Positions 25,778 to 34,760 of a stretch of DNA of 64,000 bases are shown piece by piece (positions within the stretch are counted from its first letter, which is position 1; each line of letters opens with the position of its first letter). The DNA is from Marinimicrobium koreense (GTDB lineage: Bacteria; Pseudomonadota; Gammaproteobacteria; Pseudomonadales; Cellvibrionaceae). Made by a program: the position numbers and the translations under genes. Location: contig NZ_RJUK01000001.1 in the NCBI RefSeq assembly GCF_003762925.1, positions 868,001 through 932,000 of the forward strand, in the 5' to 3' direction. Under the pieces are notes generated by a model. That model ran no database searches. It had not been told where the DNA came from and worked only from the letters and a program-made list of their open reading frames with translations.

Positions 25778-27235
25778 ATGTCAGACATACAATCACAACT
25801 CCATTCCAAGAACCGTTTTTTCCATCCGGTATTCGTTATTGCCTGGTTATGCCTGGCACCGACGGCGTGGTCAAGCACCCTGTTGGTGGATTCCGCTTCT
25901 GAGATCCAGAATGCACTCCAGAACGCGTCGCCGGGCGATGAGATCGTCATAGCACCAGGTACATACGAAGGCAACACCTCCACCAGTGGTTATTCCGGGG
26001 CTCACTTCTTCGCCGATGCCAGCGGAACCGCTAGCAGTCGAATTGTCGTGCGAAGCGAAGATCCGGATAATCCCGCCGTACTCGAAGGCAGTTCCCTGTC
26101 CTCAAAAATCGTTCTCCACATCAAGGGCGACTACTGGGATTTCAAGAATCTCGCGGTGACTCATGCTCAGAAAGGCATCATTCTGGATGGCGCGAATTAC
26201 AACCTTCTGGAGAGTGTTGAGGTGTTCGATACCCGGGACGAAGGCGTTCACTTTCGCGATGCCAGCTCGAATAATGTGATTCAGAACTCCTATATCCATG
26301 ATACAGGCGCGCCCGGTCGCGAGGGTTATGGCGAGGGCATTTACGTTGGCACCGCATCCAGCCAGTGGGATAAATATGACGAAAACTGTCACGATAACGT
26401 CATCAGAAGCAACCGCATCGGCCCGGGTGTTGGTGGAGAACACATTGACATCAAGGAAGGAACCCTGCGAACCATTGTCGAATACAATACCTTTAATGGC
26501 ACAGGCATTTCGGGAGAACATTATGCCGACAGCTTTATTGACGTAAAAGGCAATGACGCGATCATTCGATACAATACCGGCTATCGAAACGGGAATTCAG
26601 AGATAAATGATGCGTTCGATGTGTTCAGCATTGTTTCAGGCTGGGGCATCAACAACCAATTTTCCCAAAATATTGTTGATCTGGATGGTACGTCCGGTTA
26701 TGTGGTAAATGTCAATTCCGGATCGGCCCAGGTAGCGGAAAATTACCGTGATGACGCCGGCACTAACCTCTACAGTGGGAACTACAGCAGCTACACGATT
26801 CCGGACCTTTATCTTAAGCCCAAAAGCGCCCAGTCCTACTGTGTCACCCCACAGAATGGTGATTTTTCGCAGAACAATACCATGGTCATCTATCAATGCG
26901 GCGCTTCGGATGACTTCAAGTGGCACCTGGTGAACGCCAAAGACGGTCACGTGAAAATAACCAATGCCGGTAACCCCACAAAGAATATCAAAGTCTATCA
27001 GGGGATACTCCAGAACAACGAAGACGCGGTTATTTATGAAGATCAGGATTATCACAGCCAAATCTGGGAACCGGTCTACGTTGATGCCTGGCAGGAGCAC
27101 GTCGCTTTTCGTAACCGAAGTGACAGCAGCTTTTATCTGAAGGTCTACAACGGCGTGTTTTCCAACGATCAGAAACTCGTCATTTATGAATGGAATGACT
27201 GGGGATCACAGAAGTTCATAATGGATGAATACTGA
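25778..27235 (+). CDS. Secreted right-handed parallel beta-helix protein with lectin-like C-terminal domain
   Basis: A 485-residue protein with an N-terminal signal peptide (hydrophobic FVIAWLCLAPTAWSS). Residues of about 35-340 form a parallel beta-helix: it starts with SEIQNALQNASPGDEIVIAPG, typical of PL6/chondroitinase B-like and pectate lyase-like folds, and contains the repeated N-x-x-I/V-x-x-N ladder (NVIQNSYIHDTG, NVIRSNRIGP, DSFIDVKGNDAIIRYNTGYR). The last ~130 residues have three repeats of the form ...VIYQCGASDDFKWHLV, VIYEDQDYHSQIWEPV and VIYEWNDWGSQKFIM, which suggest a ricin-type beta-trefoil carbohydrate-binding module. Likely an extracellular polysaccharide-active or binding protein; the exact substrate and lyase family cannot be decided by eye. 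It lies just outside the island, and its GC content is that of the core genes. Confidence 0.8.
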   Translation: MSDIQSQLHSKNRFFHPVFVIAWLCLAPTAWSSTLLVDSASEIQNALQNASPGDEIVIAPGTYEGNTSTSGYSGAHFFADASGTASSRIVVRSEDPDNPAVLEGSSLSSKIVLHIKGDYWDFKNLAVTHAQKGIILDGANYNLLESVEVFDTRDEGVHFRDASSNNVIQNSYIHDTGAPGREGYGEGIYVGTASSQWDKYDENCHDNVIRSNRIGPGVGGEHIDIKEGTLRTIVEYNTFNGTGISGEHYADSFIDVKGNDAIIRYNTGYRNGNSEINDAFDVFSIVSGWGINNQFSQNIVDLDGTSGYVVNVNSGSAQVAENYRDDAGTNLYSGNYSSYTIPDLYLKPKSAQSYCVTPQNGDFSQNNTMVIYQCGASDDFKWHLVNAKDGHVKITNAGNPTKNIKVYQGILQNNEDAVIYEDQDYHSQIWEPVYVDAWQEHVAFRNRSDSSFYLKVYNGVFSNDQKLVIYEWNDWGSQKFIMDEY

Positions 27236-27271
27236 CGCGTATCAGTTTCTATCGTATTGATATAAGGGTTT

Positions 27272-27289
27272 GGGGAGGTGCCCCTCCTC
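27272..27289. terminator. Possible bidirectional terminator hairpin between beta-helix and corA genes
   Basis: GGAGG-TGCC-CCTCC can pair, extended by a wobble and a GC pair, in the 70-base gap between two convergent genes. There is no clear T-tract, so this is a weak call based on position. Confidence 0.3.
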
Positions 27290-27305
27290 CCCTGCCCGCT
27301 TCGGT

Positions 27306-28379
27306 TTATAACCATCCGCGTCGCTTGAAGAACCAGATCAGCCCTGTGGTGATTGCAATCATAATACCCCATACCATCGGGTAGCCGAAGTACCAACGCA
27401 ACTCTGGCATCGCCCAAGGGCTGACCGGGTTCTCGAAATTCATGCCGTACACGCCCACCACGAACGTCAGGGGTATGAAGACGGTGGCAATGATCGTCAA
27501 CACCCGCATGGTTTCATTGGTGCGCTGGCTGATACTGGAGAGGTAAATATCGAGCATACTGGTCGTCATCTCCCGAAAGCTCTCCAGCAGTTCGATGATC
27601 TGTACGCTGTGATCGTGGCAGTCTCGGAAATAGACCTGCGTGTTGGCATGAATTAACGGATCTTCGGCTCTCATCAGGCTAGTCAGTAGCTCTCGTTGTG
27701 GCCAAAGCACTCGGCGAAGTACCAGGAGTTCTCGCTTTAGGCCATGAATCTGGGCCAATGTTCGCTGGCTCGGATGCTCGAGCAGATCTGTTTCCAGGTC
27801 CTCTAATTGGTAGCCGAACTGCTCCAACACCGGAAACCCAGAATCGATAACCAGATCCAATAAGGCGTACAGCAGGTAATCGATGTCCCGGGATAGAAAT
27901 CGCCGGTTATTGGGCAACCGCATGCGCTGGCGGACGGGTTCGAAGGGGTCTTCATCCAATGGACAAAGACAGAGTAGATAGTTTTTGCCGATGAACAGGC
28001 TGATCTGGACAATCTCCAGATCTTCGCCGCTGTAGAATGGCATCGCCGCAATCAGGAACAGCCGGTCGTCATAGAGCTCGAGTTTGGGACGTTGTCCGGT
28101 ATTGAGCACGTCCTCCAGGGCGAGATCATGAAGATCAAAAAGCTCGCCCAGGTTTCTGAGTGTTTCCGGATCTACCTGGCCATTGACCTGAATCCAGGTT
28201 CTTGTCTCTCTGATCACATAGTCCCGGCAATCCGCGGCGTTTACCAGCCTGACTTCCTCCAGGTGATCCTCGGTGTAATCGATCAGGTGAAAGCTCGGCG
28301 GCTCTCTGGTCTCGCTCTTCGCAACCAGGGTTCCGGGCTCGGTGCCGGGGTCGTGATAGTGCTTGCTGAAATAAGCCAT
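27306..28379 (-). CDS. corA: CorA family divalent cation transporter
   Basis: Inner-membrane channel of the CorA family (Mg2+, Co2+, Ni2+, or Zn2+ efflux in the ZntB branch), 357 residues. A large acidic cytosolic N-terminal domain is followed by two C-terminal membrane helices; the first ends in the selectivity signature GMN (GVYGMNFENP) and the second is FGYPMVWGIMIAITTGLIWF. The protein ends with a basic FKRRGWL tail as in characterised CorA proteins. Which ion it carries cannot be told from the motif. A long inverted repeat (28419-28450) sits just upstream. Confidence 0.92.
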   Translation of the reverse strand: MAYFSKHYHDPGTEPGTLVAKSETREPPSFHLIDYTEDHLEEVRLVNAADCRDYVIRETRTWIQVNGQVDPETLRNLGELFDLHDLALEDVLNTGQRPKLELYDDRLFLIAAMPFYSGEDLEIVQISLFIGKNYLLCLCPLDEDPFEPVRQRMRLPNNRRFLSRDIDYLLYALLDLVIDSGFPVLEQFGYQLEDLETDLLEHPSQRTLAQIHGLKRELLVLRRVLWPQRELLTSLMRAEDPLIHANTQVYFRDCHDHSVQIIELLESFREMTTSMLDIYLSSISQRTNETMRVLTIIATVFIPLTFVVGVYGMNFENPVSPWAMPELRWYFGYPMVWGIMIAITTGLIWFFKRRGWL

Positions 28380-28418
28380 GACGGGTCCTTATGAGCCTTC
28401 CGTTCAGCCACTTGTAGG

Positions 28419-28450
28419 CAATTGAGCTACGCTTGAGCATAGCTCAATTG
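28419..28450. repeat. Perfect 11-bp inverted repeat between corA and the BON lipoprotein gene
   Basis: CAATTGAGCTA and TAGCTCAATTG are exact reverse complements with a 10-base loop. For the minus-strand BON gene this hairpin lies about 80 bases after the stop, so it could terminate that transcript, or it could act in the leader of corA (its start is 40 bases further on). No T-tract is visible on the minus strand. Confidence 0.55.
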
Positions 28451-28531
28451 ATGGAAGGTTTCACAGCCCATTCAAGCCAACACACCAGCAGCGTGCCTCG
28501 ACGTATCCAGTCCAGATTGGTACCGGATGGG

Positions 28532-28846
28532 CTATTTCAGCTTCATGTCGTTCTCAACCGATGTCACCCCTTTCACTTCACGTGCAATACTGACGGCCCG
28601 GTTAATATCAGCCCGGGAGTTTACGAAGCCAGACAACTGCACCACGCCTTTAAAGGTTTCTACGTTTATTTCCGAGCTTTTCAATGTTGAATCATTGAAA
28701 ATCGCCGCCTTTACCTTGGCAGTAATGACCGTGTCATCAATGTACTCTCCCGTGCCAGAACTGGTCTCGGTAGAGGCGCAACCTGCAAACATGGCCAACA
28801 GCATCGCCAATGCCAGTATCGGAATTTGTCGCATTATCTTTTCCAT
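28532..28846 (-). CDS. BON domain-containing lipoprotein
   Basis: A 104-residue exported lipoprotein. The N terminus has a lipoprotein signal (ILALAMLLAMFAGC, acylated Cys at about position 23), followed by a serine/threonine-rich spacer and a single BON domain (DDTVITAKVKAAIFNDSTLKSSEI...VQLSGFVNSRADINRAVSIAREVKGVTSVENDM). BON domains, as in OsmY and DolP, bind phospholipid membranes and often relate to envelope stress. AGGAGA is seven bases before the first ATG. Serine after the +1 Cys (C-A-S) does not suggest inner-membrane retention, so outer membrane is likely. Confidence 0.9.
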   Translation of the reverse strand: MEKIMRQIPILALAMLLAMFAGCASTETSSGTGEYIDDTVITAKVKAAIFNDSTLKSSEINVETFKGVVQLSGFVNSRADINRAVSIAREVKGVTSVENDMKLK

Positions 28847-29109
28847 GCCGGTTTCTCCTGCTATTGCTAATGGCCAACACCTTGCGACCTATGACCCCTA
28901 AGAGTCAGTACCTCGGCAGTTGGCTGACCGGGCACACCGTCAGGCTATTGCACTGCCATCATAGAGTCTGTTCGATATCCCACATCCAGCACAGTTGGCA
29001 TAGGAGACCTTACGGTCAACGCACGCTTCCGCATTTTATTTGCAAGCCCGGATTGACTTTACCTCCGGCCGCCCCCAATCTATCGATTAAACACACTTGG
29101 CGCAGCCCC

Positions 29110-29496
29110 ATGTACCGACCCAACCCATCAAGACATCGCCGCAAGTCCGGAGCCTTCAGCGCTTTGTGGCTCACTTTGCTGGTGCTGTCAGTGGGATTGT
29201 TGGGCGCCGGGGCTGGTGGCGTTCAAACCTCGGACCACTCGCTGGGGGTCGGCTTTTCGGGCGCCTTTGACCCGGTGGTAGGCGCGCCGTCGTCCACGGT
29301 GCTCAATGCCCTTCCCAACGGAGAGCGCCAGTCGTCAGAAGGAACCGACGAAGGCGATCAAGCATTCGCCGCCAATAACGCATTTAATGGCACAGTCGCC
29401 GAGCTGTCGGCGCCCTCCTATGACTATCAATCACCGACGCCTCCCAGGCTGAAGCACCCGTTAAACCAGGCACCACGAGCGCCGCCACTCGTCTAA
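29110..29496 (+). CDS. Doubtful small membrane-anchored hypothetical protein
   Basis: A 128-residue open frame from ATG 29110 (MYRPNPSRHRRKSG) with a basic N terminus, one hydrophobic helix (ALWLTLLVLSVGLLGAGAGG) and a low-complexity, proline- and serine-rich remainder. No ribosome binding site is evident and the frame runs open further upstream, so it could be spurious. It ends 46 bases before secDF and could be co-transcribed with it. I recognise no family. Confidence 0.35.
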   Translation: MYRPNPSRHRRKSGAFSALWLTLLVLSVGLLGAGAGGVQTSDHSLGVGFSGAFDPVVGAPSSTVLNALPNGERQSSEGTDEGDQAFAANNAFNGTVAELSAPSYDYQSPTPPRLKHPLNQAPRAPPLV

Positions 29497-29542
29497 TCCG
29501 TCCCAGTTTTCACTTCTTTTACGGATTAAACGAGGAATTCCC

Positions 29543-31846
29543 ATGAAATCCCTGCAAACGCGTGCCATCGTGTATGGCCTGGTGATTCTGTTGGGCGTGC
29601 TGAGCGCCCTACCCAACCTACTTCCCAAATCCATCAGTGAGGCCTTGCCCTCCTGGTACACCACCAATCAACTCGCCCTCGGCCTGGATCTGCGCGGTGG
29701 TTCTCACTTGTTATTGAACGTTGATACGACGGATCTCGGCTTTGAGGCGCTGTCCAGTGCCGAGCGTGCGGTCGCCCTGGATGATGTCATTGAACGCAGT
29801 CTGGAGATGGTCCGGCGTCGCCTGGACGAGACCGGGCTGACTGATCCCACAGTCACCCGCCAGGGTGAAGACGGCATTCTGGTCCAGTTACCCGGTGTGG
29901 ATGACCCGAGCCGAATTCGGACCCTGCTGGGCACGACCGCGAAGATGACCTTCCATTGGGCCGTCAACGATCAATCCGTAGGGCCTGTGCTGCAGTTGCA
30001 GGGCCCTGAGAATGAATCACTGTATCGCCTGGAAAAGCGGGTTGCCCTGCAAGGCGAGCACATCCGCGATGCACAGATGGCGTTCAATCCGGATACCGGG
30101 GAACCGATTGTCAACTTCAAGCTGGACAATGACGGCGCCCGTCGTTTTGGCGACATGACCCGGGACAACATCGGGCGGGCACTGGCGGTGGTTCTGGACG
30201 GTGAGGTCATTACCGCGCCGGTCATACGCTCCGTCATTGCCGGAGGAAGCGGGGAGATCAGCGGCGGGTTTACCACCACGGAAGCCAGCGATCTGGCCTT
30301 GCTGCTACGGGCCGGTGCCCTGCCCGCACCGCTGGACGTGGTGGAAGAGCGCACGGTGGGCCCGGAGCTGGGCAGTGATTCCATCGCCATGGGGGTCAGT
30401 GCCGGTTTACTGGGTACCTTGCTGGTGTTTGGTTTCATGTTGGTGGTTTATCGGCGCTGGGGCTTGATTGCCAGCGCCGCACTCGCGCTGAATATCGCCT
30501 TGATTTTTGGCGTGCTCAGCCTGTTTCGGGCGACGCTGACCTTGCCGGGAATCGCGGGCATTATCCTGAGCATTGGGATGGCGGTGGATGCCAATATTCT
30601 GATCAATGAACGCATTCGCGAGGAAGTCGCTCAGGGTGGTCGCGCCTGGAAGGCGTTGGATGCGGGGTTTGGCCGTGCCTGGGCAACCATTCTGGACTCG
30701 AACGTCACCACGCTGATTGCCATCAGTTTACTCTTTCTGTTCGGTAGCGGTCCGGTGCGGGGGTTTGCCGTCACCATGGCGGTTGGCCTGCTGACCTCTT
30801 TGTTTACAGCCATTGCCGTGGCCCGGGTGTTGATGGAGTGGCGGGTCAGGCGCCTCGGGCGGCGTGCGCTGGTGATACCCGGTCTGGCCTGGATGAGCAG
30901 GGCCGGACAAGCGCCGCTGAATATCATGAAAGCCCGTTTTGCCGGTATCGCCCTGTCGGCGGTACTGTCTCTGGTATCCATTGGGCTATTTGTGTCACCG
31001 GGGCTGACCTACGGTGTGGATTTTACCGGCGGCAGCGTGGTGGAGGTTCGCGCTCCGGCCCTGTCCGTCGAACAGTTGCGCGACCAGCTGACGGACCCGG
31101 CCCTCGCGGGTGCGGCGATTCAGGAGTTTGGTGAGGCGGGTGTGTTTCAGGTTCGCTTGCCCACCGAAACGGCTGATAACGTCGCTTCCGGCTCACTGGT
31201 GCAACACCTGAAAGCCGAGGTGTTGGCCGCCGACCCCGACGCGAGTTTTCCGCGGGTGGATATGGTGGGCCCCAAAGTCAGCGGAGACTTTACCGAGGCA
31301 ACGATTCTCGCCGTTTTGATGGCCGGTGGCGGTATGCTGATGTACCTCTGGTTCCGGTTTGAATCACATTTCGCCCTGGCGGCGACCTTGACGCTGGCTT
31401 TGGATCTGGCGAAAACCGTTGGCTTTTTTGCGTTGACAGGCATTGAGTTTAATCTGACAGCGGTGGCCGCCCTGCTGGCGCTGATCGGCTATTCGGTGAA
31501 CGATAAGGTGGTGGTGTTTGACCGCATTCGGGAAAACCTGCGCCTGGATCCAGATCGATCGTTGTGGACGCTGTTTAACGACAGCATCTCCGCGACATTG
31601 AGCCGCACCTTATTGACCTCAATCACCACTGTGCTGGCTATTGTTCCAATGGCGATTGCGGGTGGCGCCGCAGTACAGAGCTTCGCCTGGCCGATGCTGT
31701 TTGGCATCGTTGTGGGAACCAGCTCGTCTATCTTTATTGCCGCTCCGATCCTCTATTGGCTCAGCGAGCGTCGCACGGCAAAGGGGCTGGCTCAACTCAA
31801 GCCCACAGGAGAGGCGCTTCGGGCCGAGCTGGATGCCCTACCCTGA
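29543..31846 (+). CDS. secDF: Fused protein translocase subunit SecDF
   Basis: Proton-driven accessory subunit of the Sec translocon, here SecD and SecF joined in one chain of 767 residues. The SecD half begins with a membrane helix, then LGLDLRGGSHLLLNV, a large periplasmic part and a membrane bundle with FRATLTLPGIAGIILSIGMAVDANILINERIREE. The SecF half starts near residue 455 with its own first helix, then YGVDFTGGSVVEVR and a second bundle with ALIGYSVNDKVVVFDRIREN. Both conserved D/R-containing motifs are present, so the pump should work. GAGG lies eight bases before the ATG. In gammaproteobacteria secD and secF are normally separate genes in a yajC operon; this solitary fused form is likely an additional paralogue. 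Confidence 0.92.
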   Translation: MKSLQTRAIVYGLVILLGVLSALPNLLPKSISEALPSWYTTNQLALGLDLRGGSHLLLNVDTTDLGFEALSSAERAVALDDVIERSLEMVRRRLDETGLTDPTVTRQGEDGILVQLPGVDDPSRIRTLLGTTAKMTFHWAVNDQSVGPVLQLQGPENESLYRLEKRVALQGEHIRDAQMAFNPDTGEPIVNFKLDNDGARRFGDMTRDNIGRALAVVLDGEVITAPVIRSVIAGGSGEISGGFTTTEASDLALLLRAGALPAPLDVVEERTVGPELGSDSIAMGVSAGLLGTLLVFGFMLVVYRRWGLIASAALALNIALIFGVLSLFRATLTLPGIAGIILSIGMAVDANILINERIREEVAQGGRAWKALDAGFGRAWATILDSNVTTLIAISLLFLFGSGPVRGFAVTMAVGLLTSLFTAIAVARVLMEWRVRRLGRRALVIPGLAWMSRAGQAPLNIMKARFAGIALSAVLSLVSIGLFVSPGLTYGVDFTGGSVVEVRAPALSVEQLRDQLTDPALAGAAIQEFGEAGVFQVRLPTETADNVASGSLVQHLKAEVLAADPDASFPRVDMVGPKVSGDFTEATILAVLMAGGGMLMYLWFRFESHFALAATLTLALDLAKTVGFFALTGIEFNLTAVAALLALIGYSVNDKVVVFDRIRENLRLDPDRSLWTLFNDSISATLSRTLLTSITTVLAIVPMAIAGGAAVQSFAWPMLFGIVVGTSSSIFIAAPILYWLSERRTAKGLAQLKPTGEALRAELDALP

Positions 31847-33076
31847 TCAGAGCTCTCCGCTGACATCTACATCCGCCAGAAGGAATTGGTGGTTCAATAA
31901 CCGGATCCCGAACGTTTTACAGCGTATGCCGCTGGTCGTATCCCGGTAGGCATTGGAGACCACCATGGATGCATTGCGCTGCTCCCCCAGGCCAATCAGC
32001 TGCGGAAAATAGGGCCGGTGGCTCCAGTTCTTGCCGATGAACTGGTCCAGGGTTTCCCCCGTGGCAATTTCAACATTTGGCGATACCTGATTACCTTCAG
32101 CATCACAAATATAATAGCGAACGACGCCCAGGCGATTCAGCTCAGCGAGGAGAGGGATCGGCAGTGGCTGAGTGTCAAGCAGTTGTCTCGCCACACTCTG
32201 AAGCTGGCGCCCTACCGCCTCCTGCTGGATCATCGCCTCGGAGTATGCGCGAGCTTTCCGGCTCAGATATCGGCTCTTCAGATGTTGTGTTTTGTTCACG
32301 GTGGCCGTCGGCTCCATCAACGACTCGCTCGCTTTGCCGTGAATCCAGCCCTGAATCAGGTCCGCGCCGCACTCCAGCGCAAATTGATACTCCTGTTCGG
32401 TTTCTATGCCCTCACAGATGACCTGACAGCCGATGCGCTTGGACATTTCGGTAATCGACAACGCAATATCCGCCTCGATACCACCGAGCACTGCCGCTTT
32501 CAACAAGCCCATGTCCAGCTTGATGACATCGGGGGTCAAGGCCGCAATGCGATCGACCTGGGAGGCGCCGGAACCAAAATCATCGATCGCAACGCGGATG
32601 CCCTGTTTTTGATACTCCCGGGTTAACCGACGCAGGTTATCAATATCGCCGGCACGCTCGGTGATTTCGACAATGACCCGGGCCGGATCGATCCCGGAAG
32701 ATTCAATCAGCCCCAGGGTCGGAATCAGCTCGTTCTGATCCAGGCGGTCCACCCAGTGCGGACAGATGTTGAGTGCAAGAAAGCCTGCTTGAGGCTCGTG
32801 AGCGAATGTATTCAACGCTTTCTGGCGCAAGTCCCGATCGATTCTCAGCACGGCGCTCGGCGCATAGTGCCCGCTGGTAAACAGACCGGCTGCCGTGCGT
32901 AGCTGCCCGTCACTGGCCCGGATTCGGGCCAGTGATTCATAGCCTGCAACTCGTCCCGTACTGGTATCGACGATAGGCTGATAGCAGGGAATATAGCGGC
33001 CAGACGGTGACGGCAAAGACGTTACGGCCTGTGATGGCTGAGCGAACAGTTTGGTGATGGGGGGTGGGTTGGCCAT
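31847..33076 (-). CDS. EAL domain c-di-GMP phosphodiesterase
   Basis: Predicted to hydrolyse cyclic di-GMP. The EAL domain occupies residues of about 30-270: YQPIVDTSTGRVAGYESLARI (E-S-L in place of E-A-L), LNICPHWVD, VIVEITERAG, VAIDDFGSGASQVDRI, DVIKLDMGLL and CEGIETEQEYQ. The metal ligands in these motifs appear intact, so activity is likely. The C-terminal 130 residues (YYICDAEGNQVSPNVEIATG, KNWSHRPYF) resemble a small Cache-like sensory domain placed after the EAL domain. ATG 33076 was chosen because GGAG is eight bases upstream; the frame is open to 33133. The stop is directly adjacent to the secDF stop on the other strand. Confidence 0.9.
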   Translation of the reverse strand: MANPPPITKLFAQPSQAVTSLPSPSGRYIPCYQPIVDTSTGRVAGYESLARIRASDGQLRTAAGLFTSGHYAPSAVLRIDRDLRQKALNTFAHEPQAGFLALNICPHWVDRLDQNELIPTLGLIESSGIDPARVIVEITERAGDIDNLRRLTREYQKQGIRVAIDDFGSGASQVDRIAALTPDVIKLDMGLLKAAVLGGIEADIALSITEMSKRIGCQVICEGIETEQEYQFALECGADLIQGWIHGKASESLMEPTATVNKTQHLKSRYLSRKARAYSEAMIQQEAVGRQLQSVARQLLDTQPLPIPLLAELNRLGVVRYYICDAEGNQVSPNVEIATGETLDQFIGKNWSHRPYFPQLIGLGEQRNASMVVSNAYRDTTSGIRCKTFGIRLLNHQFLLADVDVSGEL

Positions 33077-33442
33077 TCTCAAGTCTCCGGTACAGCTGGC
33101 CCTGCGTCCCGAAATGCGGGGATTGCCTGGCATCCGTTTATCAAACGATTGGGTGATAAACTAGCAAGTTACGCGCCATCACGGGGCACAGTGCCAACTC
33201 CGGCGCTATGATCCCTTAACAACCATAAAATACGGGGCTGTGGGCACCGTTATCGCACCGGGGTGCCTCTTGGTGGTGCCCGCCATCAGGGTGGGCACCA
33301 ATATAGGGCACACATGCAGAGACATTCCTACATCAATATTTGACAGTCAGACGCGCTCACACCTTAAACTACCACGAGACAACCCATAACCGCGTGTTAT
33401 GCTTTCGTTTTCAGGCATTTACAGACTGCAGAGGATGGCTAT
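33077..33442. promoter_or_regulatory. Divergent promoter region between EAL and fadI genes with GGGCACC hairpins
   Basis: About 365 bases. A perfect 7-bp stem GGTGCCC / GGGCACC lies at 33275-33299 with an 11-base loop, and further GGGCACC, GGTGCC and GGGCAC copies surround it (33242-33311), giving several alternative hairpins. Promoters for both flanking genes must lie here. No gene is visible. The repeated arms could be a regulator site for the beta-oxidation genes, but this is speculative. Confidence 0.4.
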
Positions 33443-34750
33443 ATGGTCCAGCATCAGGAACAAGCGCCCCGTCGACCGGTTTACCTGGTGGACGGCGCCC
33501 GAACCCCCTTCCTGAAAGCCCGCGGGCGCCCCGGGCCCTTCACTCCGGTGGACCTGGCTGTTCAGGCCGGAAGGCCCCTGCTAATGCGCCAACCCATGGC
33601 GCCCACCGATTTTGATCAGGTGATTCTGGGCTGTGTGAACGTCATTTCCGAGGAGATGAACCCGGCCCGGGTCGCGGCCCTACGGCTCGGTATGGGTGAG
33701 GCCATGACCGCCTTTACGGTACAGATCAACTGCGGCTCGGGGATGCAGTCCATCGATACAGCCTACCGGACCATTCAGGGCGGCAGTGCCGACCTGATCC
33801 TCGCCGGCGGTGCGGAAGCGCTGAGCCATTCGCCATTGCTGTTACAGCAGAAAGCCGTGAACTGGCTGGCTGACTTACAGCTCGCCAAAAGCCCCATGGC
33901 CAAACTGAAGGCGCTGGGACGGTTCCGCCCTTCCCTGTTCAAACCCGTGATCGGGCTTGAGCGTGGGCTCACCGATCCCATTGTCGAACTCAATATGGGG
34001 CAGACGGCGGAAGTCATTGCCCAACTGTTCGGCATTACCCGAGCCCAAGCCGATGAATACGCGGTAAGCAGTCACCTGCGTCTGGCCCGGGCCCAACGGG
34101 AAGGCTGGCTGGACAACGAAGTGGTCCCGGCGATTTCCGCCGACGGGCGCATTTATAAAGAGGACGACGGCGTTCGGCCGGATAGTTCGGTCGAGCATCT
34201 GGCCAAACTTCGACCGGTGTTCGAACGCCCCTACGGCATCGTGACCGCGGGCAACAGCTCCCAGATCACTGACGGTGCGTCCTGGATGATTCTGGCTTCG
34301 GAAGAAGCGGTAAAAAAACACAACCTGACGCCACGAGCGGTGATTACCGATAGCTGCTGGTCTGCCCTCGACCCGGAAATCATGGGCCTGGGCCCGGCGA
34401 TGAGTATTGCGCAGTTGTTGTCACGTCACCAGTACCGGCTCGACGACATCGACCTGTGGGAGCTCAACGAAGCCTTTGCCGCGCAAGTGCTCGCCTGCCT
34501 TGCGGCGCTGGAAGATGAAACTTTCTGCCGCGAAGCGCTCAAGCTGGAGCACTGTTTCGGTCGCATTGACCGGGACAAGCTCAACATTGATGGCGGCGCG
34601 GTCGCCCTCGGGCATCCGGTGGGCACCAGCGGTAACCGCATCGTGTTGCACCTGCTCAACGCCCTTGAGCGCAAAGGTCTCAAACGTGGCATCGCCACCC
34701 AATGCATCGGTGGCGGCCAGGCCGGCGCCATGATGATCGAACGACTTTAA
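33443..34750 (+). CDS. fadI: Acetyl-CoA C-acyltransferase (thiolase), FadI-like
   Basis: Last step of fatty-acid beta-oxidation: thiolytic release of acetyl-CoA from 3-ketoacyl-CoA. The 435-residue length equals that of FadI, the beta subunit of the FadIJ complex. Thiolase signatures are all present: the acyl-accepting cysteine in QINCGSGMQS, the LWELNEAFAAQ segment, the histidine in GGAVALGHPVGTSGNR, and the second catalytic cysteine in QCIGGGQAGAMMIE. AGAGGA is about eight bases upstream of the ATG. fadJ follows after ten bases, so the two are one operon. Confidence 0.9.
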   Translation: MVQHQEQAPRRPVYLVDGARTPFLKARGRPGPFTPVDLAVQAGRPLLMRQPMAPTDFDQVILGCVNVISEEMNPARVAALRLGMGEAMTAFTVQINCGSGMQSIDTAYRTIQGGSADLILAGGAEALSHSPLLLQQKAVNWLADLQLAKSPMAKLKALGRFRPSLFKPVIGLERGLTDPIVELNMGQTAEVIAQLFGITRAQADEYAVSSHLRLARAQREGWLDNEVVPAISADGRIYKEDDGVRPDSSVEHLAKLRPVFERPYGIVTAGNSSQITDGASWMILASEEAVKKHNLTPRAVITDSCWSALDPEIMGLGPAMSIAQLLSRHQYRLDDIDLWELNEAFAAQVLACLAALEDETFCREALKLEHCFGRIDRDKLNIDGGAVALGHPVGTSGNRIVLHLLNALERKGLKRGIATQCIGGGQAGAMMIERL

Positions 34751-34760
34751 GGAGAGCGCC

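Noticed and set aside
28810-29109. N-terminal extension of the small membrane-anchored hypothetical gene
   Set aside because: The first 100 codons overlap the promoter region of the BON lipoprotein gene and have no protein-like pattern.
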